Shown in pieces: positions 6,632-13,437 of a stretch of DNA of 13,437 nt. Position 1 is the first letter of the stretch; every line of letters begins with the position of its first letter. The DNA lies in the NCBI GenBank assembly GCA_030744095.1, contig JASLRF010000090.1, forward strand, positions 1-13,437. Direction: 5' to 3'. The translations under genes and the position numbers were made by a program. The notes under the pieces were generated by a model. It had not been told where the DNA came from. It saw only the letters and a program-made list of their open reading frames with translations, and did no database searches. Source of the stretch: Pirellulaceae bacterium (GTDB taxonomy: Bacteria > Planctomycetota > Planctomycetia > Pirellulales > Pirellulaceae).

Positions 6632-7453
6632 TCAGTCACGGAGACCGGCGGCTTGCATCAGCTTGTCGGTTTCGCGGTATGCTTCTTCGACCCACTGAAC
6701 GATCTTGTCTGGCTCCGGCGCGTATTCCAGTTCGATCGACATCGTACCAGCGATTCCCAAGTCTTTGATTTCTTTGAGATACGGTTCAAAGGGGACAACG
6801 CCACGACCGGGAGGCAGGTCACCATGTTGTTTGCCGTCGCAATCCGAGATGTGACAGTGAATTGCCTTCCCTTTCAGTCGGCGTAGTTCCTCCGGCGCGA
6901 CATCGGCAAGTAGCAAATGGGAAACATCGATGTTGGCACACACCGCCTCGTGACCGCAATCGTCGACAAACCGAACCATCGTATCGACGGAATTCAGCAA
7001 CGACAGCTTGAAGGGCTCCAGCTCCAGGGTAATCTTAACGCCCAAATCGGCCGCGTAGTCGCCGAGTTCGCGGCAGTTGTCGATTCCCATCTGCCATTGT
7101 TCTGCCGGAGGAATCACCTCTTGATTCCAGATGTACTCGCCCAACACCAACAGCAAGTTGTCCGCCTCGTACTCGTAAACCAGATCCAAATGCCTCTTGG
7201 CTCGCTCGACGTGAAATCGCTGGACGCTGGGAAGGAAGTCAACTAGACCAGCCGCGACGCAGCAGATTGACACGATCGGCAGCTCCAGGCGATCGCATTC
7301 GTCTTTGATCAAACGTCGCTCGCGCACGTCCGTGTCCAGAGGATCGACGGCAATGTCAACGACGTCGAAACCCAGCTGCTTGGTCTTCTGCAGACCATAG
7401 ACGGTGGGTTGGTTTGCTTGCACCCAGGTGGAATTGATCAGGCCGAGTTTCAT
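6632..7453 (-). CDS. Sugar phosphate isomerase/epimerase (xylose isomerase-like TIM barrel)
   Basis: A 273-residue protein of the AP-endonuclease-2/xylose-isomerase-like TIM-barrel family, of normal length and without a signal peptide. Candidate divalent-metal ligands occur in the expected order at the ends of barrel strands: Glu146 in L-E-L-E-P-F, Asp176 and His179 in N-I-D-V-S-H, His199 and His201 in I-H-C-H-I-S-D, and Glu241 (or Glu243) in S-I-E-L-E. Members isomerise or epimerise keto sugars, or dehydrate inositol derivatives. The specific reaction is not readable from sequence. The start at 7453 begins M-K-L-G-L-I, the natural first strand, with AGGAG nine bases upstream. An in-frame upstream ATG at 7510 adds an unrelated segment. 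It lies first in the run of three sugar-type genes and 164 bases behind the glycosyltransferase gene. That gap holds only a tandem pair of 15-bp near-identical units (7554-7568, 7569-7583). Confidence 0.88.
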   Translation of the reverse strand: MKLGLINSTWVQANQPTVYGLQKTKQLGFDVVDIAVDPLDTDVRERRLIKDECDRLELPIVSICCVAAGLVDFLPSVQRFHVERAKRHLDLVYEYEADNLLLVLGEYIWNQEVIPPAEQWQMGIDNCRELGDYAADLGVKITLELEPFKLSLLNSVDTMVRFVDDCGHEAVCANIDVSHLLLADVAPEELRRLKGKAIHCHISDCDGKQHGDLPPGRGVVPFEPYLKEIKDLGIAGTMSIELEYAPEPDKIVQWVEEAYRETDKLMQAAGLRD

Positions 7454-7617
7454 GTCGGGCGGCTCCTGCAAGCGTTTTTCAGTTACACTCTGACGACAAT
7501 GGAGGATCAATGATCATATCGGTCGACGGCGCTGGGAGAAAGTCGTGACAGCTATTGTGCGCTAAAACATTGTGCACCAAAACCAGACGGTTGCCGTTGT
7601 GGTGCGCCGCTCGCAGG

Positions 7618-9843
7618 CTACCGATTCCAGTCCTTCCAACCGACGACTTCGTACATTTGTGCTTTTTTCGGTACCAGGTCAGTGGGCACCGGACGTAGCA
7701 GCCCAGTCGCGACAAATTCGGTTTGCAACAGTTCCGGTGTCACATAATCTGAGTAGCCATAGTTGCCCGGACTGCGGTAGCGATCTAATTCGAACCAATC
7801 TACTAACACGTGCGAAATGCGGTGCTTACGCAACACAACGCGACGATCTCCTGTGGTCCCCTCCCGCAAGAGCTGTTCGAATAGGCAATCGTCGAAACAA
7901 GTGTTGTATAGAACGGGCACCGTGACGTTGAAGGCCTGCGCGTCGCCGACCAGCATCGCGCGATTGCCCGGCAGGACATGCTCATTCAGATAGGTATGCC
8001 CCGGATGTGAGACAGTCTTCAATTCAGAAAGAGATACGAGATACCGATTGTCGCCGATTTCGTACGAAGTGACGAGCAATAAGTTCGCCGCCATACCCCA
8101 AATCAGAAATGCCATCACGCACGTCCGCCAGATTCGATTGGGCGACCAGGTCGCGCCGACACCAACCAGTAGGCAAACCACCGGTAGCAGTGGCAACAGG
8201 AATCGTTCAATGCGGTGCGTTAGCAACCACCATCCGCAAACTCCAAACATCAGAAACGCCGTCCACCAGAATACTAACGAGCGACTGCGTCGCGACATCC
8301 ATGCGGCGACGACAAACGGGAATAGCAACGGGCTGGCGAACTGGCTGTCGAAAGCCAGCAGCGACAAACTGTCGGCCAGTTGTGAAACCGTGAAGCTGTC
8401 TCCGTCGCCATCTGTGGGAGTACGGTGGGCTCGCGTCCATTGAGCGTGTTTTTCCGGGGTACGGGTTGTTCCGTCGAATACCTCGTACAGCAGTGGATAC
8501 GTCGGGTTGCCTGTCAGCACGAGGTTCTTGCCAAACCACAAACCTGACGCGCATGCGACGGCCGCCAGAAATACCACGGCCGCCCGCCATTGTGGAGTTC
8601 GCCCGGAACCAAAAAGGACGAATAGCAAGACCGGGATCACCAAGAACAAGACCGACGGATACTTGCACGCGACGGCGGATCCGGCCAGGAACCCAGCCAA
8701 CATCACGAGTCCCCGTTGATCGTTGTTCGGTGGCGATTGATCGGTCTGCTCGGATCCGCGGGCGATCTTGTTCGCTTGCCACCAGATCAAAGCGGCCTGG
8801 AGTGTCAAAATGAAATAGAAGGCCACTGCGCTTTCGATCAGACCAGCCGTTGTGACGCGAGCGATCCAGGGTGTGGAAAGAAAGGCGAAGGCACCCACGC
8901 TCCCGGCATACGGTGTCAAAAAACGTCTGCCCGTCGCATAGATTGCCAACGCCGCCAAAACTGCGAAGACGCCGGTGATCGTCTTGCCGACCAACGCACC
9001 CCACCACCACGCGTCGGCACCGGGCATCAGTGCCATCCCCAGCACGGCGTGCATTTCTGCGCCGAGCGGCATGTTGCCGTAAACATTGTGCGGCATGAAT
9101 ACAGCGGCACCCTGTTGAAACCATTCCTTGGGCACCTGCAGATGGTATTCTCGGACATCAAAATGCCAAGATGGCAAAACCGATCCGAGCAGAAGGAACA
9201 GGGCGAAGGCCGCGGAGAATCCAATGAGCGTGCGAGACCAACGCGGACTGGTCGCATCGTCACTGGCGACAAGTCCAGTCTCCGTGGTTGCCGCATCGGC
9301 CGCGGGTTCGCCATCGGGCACTGTCTTGTCGAGCCTGCGGCGGTAGCCAATGGCTGTCAGAATCAAGACCAGCAGGGCGGGGGCGAACAGGATCCAGCGA
9401 TTTTGCAGTAGGCCGCCCAGCCCAACGGCCAAGGTGTACAGGGACCATAGGTTAAGGCCAATACCCAGTGAAAAAAGCGTGCCTTCCAGCCGCGTTAGCC
9501 GCTTGGCCACTGCGACGGCGTCCAGAATAAGACGACCCGTCGCATAGCCCAACAGCAGGATGAAACCCGCCGCCAGTAGGATCGGGACACGGTCGAGGAG
9601 GCCAAAATGAGCCGAATCTCCACCCATCCAATCCGTGATTACAGCGTCCGGAATCAGCAACCAACGCAAGGCCAGAAGCTTGCGAGTGTCCGCGGCATAG
9701 AACAGCACAAGATAGACTAGTGTTCCGACGAGGATTGTCGGGAACCGCCAATCGAAACCGCTTTCGAGCGTTGTGGGCGCATCGTCGGGCTCACCAGGCT
9801 TCGCTCCAGGCCTCTTCTCAGTTGACAGTTTTCGTTTGGGCAC
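7618..9843 (-). CDS. GT-C fold membrane glycosyltransferase (ArnT/PMT-like superfamily)
   Basis: A 741-residue integral membrane protein with about a dozen hydrophobic segments, for example near residues 35-50, 86-103, 122-146, 149-166, 205-222, 286-303 and 395-411, then a soluble C-terminal part from about residue 600. The motif F-D-V-R-E-Y-H (Asp229, Glu232) follows an early membrane segment in the position of the GT-C acidic loop motif that binds the lipid-phosphate sugar donor. C-K-Y-P-S (393-397), G-N-P-T-Y-P (445-450) and H-R-I-E-R-F-L-L-P (543-551) are further features of the planctomycete branch. It should transfer a sugar from a polyprenyl-phosphate donor onto lipid, protein or glycan at the outer face of the membrane. 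The start is GTG; a TGA two codons upstream rules out a longer form, and no good Shine-Dalgarno sequence is seen. It is divergent from the aldolase gene. Acceptor and sugar are unknown. Confidence 0.85.
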   Translation of the reverse strand: MPKRKLSTEKRPGAKPGEPDDAPTTLESGFDWRFPTILVGTLVYLVLFYAADTRKLLALRWLLIPDAVITDWMGGDSAHFGLLDRVPILLAAGFILLLGYATGRLILDAVAVAKRLTRLEGTLFSLGIGLNLWSLYTLAVGLGGLLQNRWILFAPALLVLILTAIGYRRRLDKTVPDGEPAADAATTETGLVASDDATSPRWSRTLIGFSAAFALFLLLGSVLPSWHFDVREYHLQVPKEWFQQGAAVFMPHNVYGNMPLGAEMHAVLGMALMPGADAWWWGALVGKTITGVFAVLAALAIYATGRRFLTPYAGSVGAFAFLSTPWIARVTTAGLIESAVAFYFILTLQAALIWWQANKIARGSEQTDQSPPNNDQRGLVMLAGFLAGSAVACKYPSVLFLVIPVLLFVLFGSGRTPQWRAAVVFLAAVACASGLWFGKNLVLTGNPTYPLLYEVFDGTTRTPEKHAQWTRAHRTPTDGDGDSFTVSQLADSLSLLAFDSQFASPLLFPFVVAAWMSRRSRSLVFWWTAFLMFGVCGWWLLTHRIERFLLPLLPVVCLLVGVGATWSPNRIWRTCVMAFLIWGMAANLLLVTSYEIGDNRYLVSLSELKTVSHPGHTYLNEHVLPGNRAMLVGDAQAFNVTVPVLYNTCFDDCLFEQLLREGTTGDRRVVLRKHRISHVLVDWFELDRYRSPGNYGYSDYVTPELLQTEFVATGLLRPVPTDLVPKKAQMYEVVGWKDWNR

Positions 9844-10162
9844 GTCGAGTCACTTTCGCGGAGGACTAGACAGCTTGTGTCAGCTTTTTCTTTACAAATG
9901 AGTCAAATTCTTAACGACGGGCACCGACCGCAGGTTGGTCGGAGAGCGGGTCGTCGTAACCGAGCGATAGCTCGCATCGGTCCGCGGCACAGCCCCGCCA
10001 GGCGATTTTCTCGGGAACCGCCCTTTGTCGGCCCGTATCTAGCTACCAAATCTCGCTGAGATGTGATTAAGTGGGCTATGATTAAGTGAAATCAGTGTGG
10101 CCATTGTTCCGCCACCAGCAATTGTGACAATTCTAACGACCCCTGCGGAAGTTTCCGAGACG
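9844..10162. other. Divergent intergenic region with a dyad at 10120-10132
   Basis: These 319 bases should carry promoters for the glycosyltransferase (minus) and the aldolase (plus). Visible structure is a perfect dyad AATTGTGACAATT at 10120-10132, 30 bases before the aldolase ATG, and a repeated TGATTAAGTG at 10064-10073 and 10079-10088. I see no RNA gene or coding sequence. Confidence 0.5.
10120..10132. promoter_or_regulatory. Operator-like dyad upstream of the aldolase gene
   Basis: AATTGTGACAATT is a 6-bp perfect inverted repeat around one central base, ending 30 bases upstream of the ATG at 10163. Its place suits a repressor site over the promoter or leader. It is small enough to occur by chance, and no matching site was seen before the other genes. 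Confidence 0.25.
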
Positions 10163-11188
10163 ATGTCCCAAAACGCTCCCTTAAAAGGCATTTTCACTCC
10201 CAATATCGTTCCGCTCGACACGCACGCCGAAATCAACGAACCCGAACTGAGACGTTACGTTGATTGGCTCATCGAACGGGGTGTGCATGGATTGTACCCC
10301 AACGGTTCGACGGGTGAGTTTACTCGTTTTACCGCCGAAGAACGTCGCCGGATCATCGAGATTATCGCCGATCAAACGCGCGGACGAGTGCCGATTCTGG
10401 CCGGAGCCGCTGAAGCGAATACCCGCGAGACGATTCGGGCCTGCGAACGCTATTTCGAACTGGGTGTTCGCGCCGTTGCCATCGTTGCTCCGTTCTACTT
10501 CAAATTGAGCCCCGCGGGCGTCTATGCGTACTTCAAAGAGATCGCCGACAATTCGCCAATCGACGTGACGCTATACAATATTCCCATGTTCGCTTCGCCC
10601 ATCGATGTGCCCACGGTGCAACGATTGGCGGAGGAATGTCCTCGTGTCGCGGCGATCAAAGATTCGTCGGGCGACTTGCCACACATGATGCGGATGATTT
10701 CGGCGGTGCGACCGTTGCGTCCGGACTTCGCCTTCCTGACCGGCTGGGACGCGGCGCTGATGCCGATGCTCCTGTTGGGCTGTGATGGTGGCACCAATGC
10801 GACTAGTGGCGTTGTCCCTGAGATCACGCGCAAGCTCTATGATCTCACGATCTCGATGCAGCTGGACGAAGCTCGCGAACTACAATATCGTCTGCTGACG
10901 TTGTTCGATGCGATGCTCCTGTCGTCCGAGTTTCCTGAAGGCTTCCGTGCGGCGCTACGTTTGCGCGGAATTAATACCGGGAGCGGGCGCCAGCCACAAT
11001 CGGATGTACAACAAGCCGGCTTGATCAAACTCAGCGACGAGTTGCAGTGTCTGCTGGCTGGCGAAGGATTTACGGACGAGCCCGTGGGCGGTTGCCCTGT
11101 TGGCGACTCCGTCGACCCGGATCAGGTGGCGAGGATCGTACGAACGGTGGTCGACGAACTGCAAAAGCAACATGAGAAAAGGCGATAA
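10163..11188 (+). CDS. Class I aldolase of the DHDPS/NAL family (not a typical DapA)
   Basis: A 341-residue (beta/alpha)8 lyase. G-S-T-G-E (48-52) binds the keto-acid carboxylate, Tyr138 in L-Y-N-I-P is the catalytic proton relay, and Lys166 in A-I-K-D-S-S-G forms the Schiff base. True dihydrodipicolinate synthases have an Arg shortly after the Y-N-x-P motif (Y-N-V-P-x-R-T); here the sequence is Y-N-I-P-M-F-A-S, without Arg. A pyruvate-type aldolase or dehydratase acting on a sugar acid, as in N-acetylneuraminate lyase or KDG aldolase relatives, is therefore likelier. About 40 residues beyond the usual family end (residues 300-341) form an acidic linker with G-G-C-P-V-G and a final amphipathic helix. 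The ATG at 10163 was preferred to an in-frame GTG at 10097. The family N-terminus (L-K-G-I-F-T-P) begins there, and the upstream part holds the dyad. It is divergent from the glycosyltransferase. Confidence 0.88.
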   Translation: MSQNAPLKGIFTPNIVPLDTHAEINEPELRRYVDWLIERGVHGLYPNGSTGEFTRFTAEERRRIIEIIADQTRGRVPILAGAAEANTRETIRACERYFELGVRAVAIVAPFYFKLSPAGVYAYFKEIADNSPIDVTLYNIPMFASPIDVPTVQRLAEECPRVAAIKDSSGDLPHMMRMISAVRPLRPDFAFLTGWDAALMPMLLLGCDGGTNATSGVVPEITRKLYDLTISMQLDEARELQYRLLTLFDAMLLSSEFPEGFRAALRLRGINTGSGRQPQSDVQQAGLIKLSDELQCLLAGEGFTDEPVGGCPVGDSVDPDQVARIVRTVVDELQKQHEKRR

Positions 11189-11209
11189 GTCCAATTGCCG
11201 CACTTCTGT

Positions 11210-11235
11210 CGGTCTCATCGTTTCCAATTAGACCG
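11210..11235 (+). terminator. Weak hairpin after the aldolase gene
   Basis: CGGTCT and AGACCG pair across a 14-base loop, starting 21 bases past the aldolase stop, and are followed by TGTTCTTTCTT. The stem is only 6 bp and the T-run is broken, so intrinsic termination is uncertain. It lies in the 101-base space between convergent genes. Confidence 0.3.
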
Positions 11236-11289
11236 TGTTCTTTCTTGGCCGTCCTCCTTGTCTGAAAACTCCGATTCTTGGGCTTCGTG

Positions 11290-13197
11290 TTACTCAGACT
11301 TTTCGTACAATTCGGTCTCCGGAAACTCGGCGCTCCATGCGTACCAGTGGCACTGGATGCTGTCGACCCATTTGAGTTGCTTGCCGCGCAGCCGGCCGTC
11401 CACCGCACGTCCCGCGAGCGTCCAACGTGTTTGAGTTCCGCGATCCTTGTACGGCGCTGTTTCGGGTGAGGCCGGTTGCTCGTAAAACTCGAGTTGTTGG
11501 CCGTCGACCTGAGTGCTGAATGCCACCGCCGTTTGGGTCGATCCGTACCAGAAGACAGCGATCGGCTGGCCGTCGATCGTGTCGGTGAAGCACGCGAGTT
11601 TGCCAGCGTCCTCCAGTGGATAGGCTTTGCGCTTCCCGCCGATCTCGACGCCCAACACATTGGTCATCGGTTTCAAGCGATCATCCACGTCGCCCATCGA
11701 TGCTTTGGCTTCCTTGCTGAACTCCTTGGGAAGCGGCGCGACCTTGTACTTTTTGCCGTCGAACATCTTATAAGCGACCGACTCGGGATGTAGCATCAGC
11801 CAATATTGCCAATTGGTCACCATGCTCGAAATGCGTCGGAGTCGCTTCGTATTCTCTGGTCCATCGATGGCCTCGCCCGACAAAGCCGATCGCAATATTC
11901 CATCGCTGCCTTTGACGACCATCACGCCGTCGCGCCAGCCGTAGAATTCGTAGGTAACTTTGTAGCCCGGCGATTTTTCGTAGGCTGCGACGTAGCCACC
12001 GTCCGGGTCGTAGAAAAAGATCCCGTAGGTATCGTTGATTACTCGTGGCCCTGAAAGAAAATGTCGCAGAGGAATCGCACCGCCGTTGTGACCGCCACGC
12101 AGCCAAGTGACGACACGATCATCGCCCTTGATAAATCCATTTCGATGCTGCGTGATGCAATAGGAACAAGGCGGATTGGTGATCGACTTGATGGGATCAA
12201 GTTTTACAGTCAATTTGCGCGGCTTCATCAAGGCCGATTCGACTTGGAGTTGGAACTTTTGAATCCGCTGGTTGCCGCTGTCGCAGACGTAGAGGAACCC
12301 CCGGTCGTCCAGAGCCAAGCCGTTGGGCCGATCAAATTGGCCGTCGCCCTTTCCCTGCTTGCCGAATGTCATCAGCAATTTGCCTTGGGTGTCGTAGACC
12401 AGAATTCGGTGGTTGCCCGTGTCGGGTACGAAGAGTCGATCCTGCTTGTCGAAATGGATCGCCGTCGGTTCACTGCGCGACTTGCTGGGATCGGGCAGGT
12501 CCCACCGTAACAGCAGCTTGCCTTGAGGGTCGAACTTTTGGATGCGGGTATTGTGGTGGCTAGCGACATAGAGGTTGCCCTTCGAGTCGATTGTGATCGC
12601 ATGCGGTCGGTCCAGCTGTCCCGGCTCGTCGCCTTTTGTTGCCCATTTGCGAAGGAACTTTCCGCCCTCGCCGAGCACTTGAATGCGGTGGTTGCCAGTG
12701 TCGGCAATAAAGAGTTCACCGCCGGACCCGGCGGCAATGCAGAGCAGTCACCTGGACTGTCCGTCTTCGACACCCTTCGAGCCAAAGCGGACTAAGAGTT
12801 TTCCTTCAGGGGTGTATTTCTGCACCGCTTCAGTCGCGCCGTCCGAGGTGTAGACGAAACCCTGGGCGTCCGTGAAGACGCCGGTTGGCAGTTTGAAGTG
12901 CCGCTCCAGGTCGCTGAAGTCGCCCCACTCCAAAAGAAATCTTCCGCTGCTGTCGAATTTGCGGATGCGGTAGCGATTCTCGGACTTCGTTTCGTCCTTC
13001 TCGTCCTTCTTCATCTCGTAGCGGTGGATGACGTAAACCTCGCCTTCCGCGTTGGCGGCAATCGCCAATGGATCGAACCGACCATCAGGCGTGACCTGCT
13101 TGCCCCAGGCGGCGACGAAACGCGGAGCTTCCGCCTCCGCCCAGACGGGAACCGTCATCAAGACAACAATCAATGAAAGTGCAATTATTCGGTACAT
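11290..13197 (-). CDS. Secreted NHL-repeat/DUF3179 protein, frame interrupted by one in-frame TGA (pseudogene or recoded)
   Basis: The frame from the ATG at 13197 to the TAA at 11290 spans 635 codons, with a single TGA at 12748-12750 (codon 150). It is an in-frame stop, not a frameshift: both halves share one frame. Residues 1-20 are a signal peptide (V-W-A before E-A-E-A). NHL propeller repeats run from about 25 to 330, with blades such as A-D-T-G-N-H-R-I-Q. A C-S-Y-C pair (Cys344, Cys347) follows. The C-terminal part ends in a DUF3179-like domain (K-A-Y-P-L, then R-W-T-L-A-G-R-A-V-D-G, then W-Y-A-W). The ATG at 13197 has GGAGGAG nine bases upstream and begins the signal peptide. If TGA stops translation, the product is a 149-residue secreted fragment, and the rest might restart at the GTG at 12678, without a signal peptide. 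It converges on the aldolase gene. Confidence 0.8.
12716..12737 (-). promoter_or_regulatory. SECIS-like stem-loop after the in-frame TGA
   Basis: On the minus-strand transcript a 9-bp stem (seven Watson-Crick pairs and two G-U) closes on the tetraloop GGTC at 12725-12728. The stem starts 10 bases and the loop 19 bases after the TGA. The E. coli fdhF SECIS, as I recall it, has its stem 11 and its GGUC loop 18 bases after the UGA. It lacks the bulged U of that element. The same bases encode A-A-G-S-G-G in a blade, so a GC-rich stem could arise by chance. Confidence 0.3.
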
Positions 13198-13294
13198 ATC
13201 GACATGCTCCTCCACTTGAAGTGAAAGCTAATACGACGCACATCGAACAGGTTACTGCGCCGAAATTGGGTACACAATAGTTGGAGCGCAAAAG

Positions 13295-13397
13295 GGGTCG
13301 GGAGTCTTTTCAGTCAATACCCAAGTCAACTCCACATCCAAGCTCGCGCGAAACCTTGCGTCACCGTGTCAATTCACAAAGAAAAGACTCCCGACCC
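13295..13397. mobile_element. 103-bp MITE-like element with perfect 16-bp terminal inverted repeats
   Basis: GGGTCGGGAGTCTTTT at 13295-13310 is exactly repeated in reverse complement at 13382-13397, with 71 bases between. There is no ORF inside and no obvious target-site duplication. The GGGTCGGGAGTCTTTT type of end resembles, from memory, sequences beside IS200-like or REP-associated tyrosine transposases in planctomycetes, so this may be a non-autonomous copy. It lies 98 bases upstream of the NHL/DUF3179 start. As RNA it would form a long hairpin, but the spacer is too long for an intrinsic terminator. Confidence 0.6.
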
Positions 13398-13437
13398 GAA
13401 TGGCACTTAATCGACGTAAGGTTGCTGGTGGCAGTAG

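Noticed and set aside
8207..9124. 305-codon minus-strand ORF inside the glycosyltransferase gene
   Set aside because: It is Arg/Cys-rich and without motifs, a frame shadow of the membrane protein, whose own frame has clear GT-C motifs.
10097..10162. GTG at 10097 as start of the aldolase
   Set aside because: The extra 22 residues are not part of the family N-terminus, and the stretch contains a perfect dyad better explained as regulatory DNA.
12679..12760. Frameshift between the two halves of the NHL protein
   Set aside because: Both halves are in the same frame; translation across the junction meets one TGA and then continues as a normal blade. Two compensating indels remain possible but need more changes than a single C-to-T.

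Overview
The window looks like a stretch of a planctomycete chromosome (Planctomycetota, Pirellulaceae-like; this is inferred from protein style, not from a marker gene). The reasons are a secreted PQQ-type beta-propeller protein with a W-P-x-F-R-G-P start, a Tat-exported Gfo/Idh/MocA oxidoreductase beside a second oxidoreductase and a xylose-isomerase-like TIM barrel, a very large GT-C membrane glycosyltransferase, an exported NHL/DUF3179 protein, a Tyr/Pro/Val-rich low-complexity secreted protein, and intergenic DNA rich in short palindromes. Base composition is moderately GC-rich. I see no tRNA, rRNA, CRISPR array or intact transposase.

Layout. Positions 1-273 (minus) hold the N-terminus of a PQQ-like propeller protein that runs off the left edge. 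A gap follows, with one doubtful small ORF. A plus-strand pair at 771-2415 encodes a YiiX-like permuted cysteine hydrolase and a D-2-hydroxyacid dehydrogenase four bases behind it. It converges on a minus-strand repetitive secreted protein (2429-3112). A 731-base gap (3113-3843) contains hairpin-forming 25-bp tandem repeats between two diverged 44-bp direct repeats. Minus-strand genes then fill 3844-9843: two Gfo/Idh/MocA oxidoreductases, a sugar-phosphate isomerase/epimerase-like protein and the GT-C glycosyltransferase. Divergent from these is a class I aldolase of the DHDPS/NAL family (10163-11188, plus). It converges on a minus-strand NHL-repeat/DUF3179 protein (11290-13197) whose frame is cut by one TGA. 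The right end carries a 103-bp element bounded by perfect 16-bp inverted repeats.

How the genes may work together. The two Gfo/Idh/MocA proteins and the isomerase-like protein form a same-strand run of the kind planctomycetes use to oxidise and epimerise unusual sugars. The nearby aldolase and, more loosely, the 2-hydroxyacid dehydrogenase could act on the resulting sugar acids or 2-keto acids. No substrate can be read from the sequence. The aldolase lacks the Arg that marks true dihydrodipicolinate synthases, which fits sugar-acid chemistry better than lysine synthesis.

Most notable observation. The NHL/DUF3179 reading frame is open for 635 codons except for one in-frame TGA at codon 150. 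Ten bases after that TGA a 9-bp stem with a GGTC tetraloop begins. This geometry resembles a bacterial SECIS element, and the TGA would give a U-x-x-C motif. A plain nonsense mutation (CGA to TGA in an NHL blade) remains the simpler explanation, and both are set out below.
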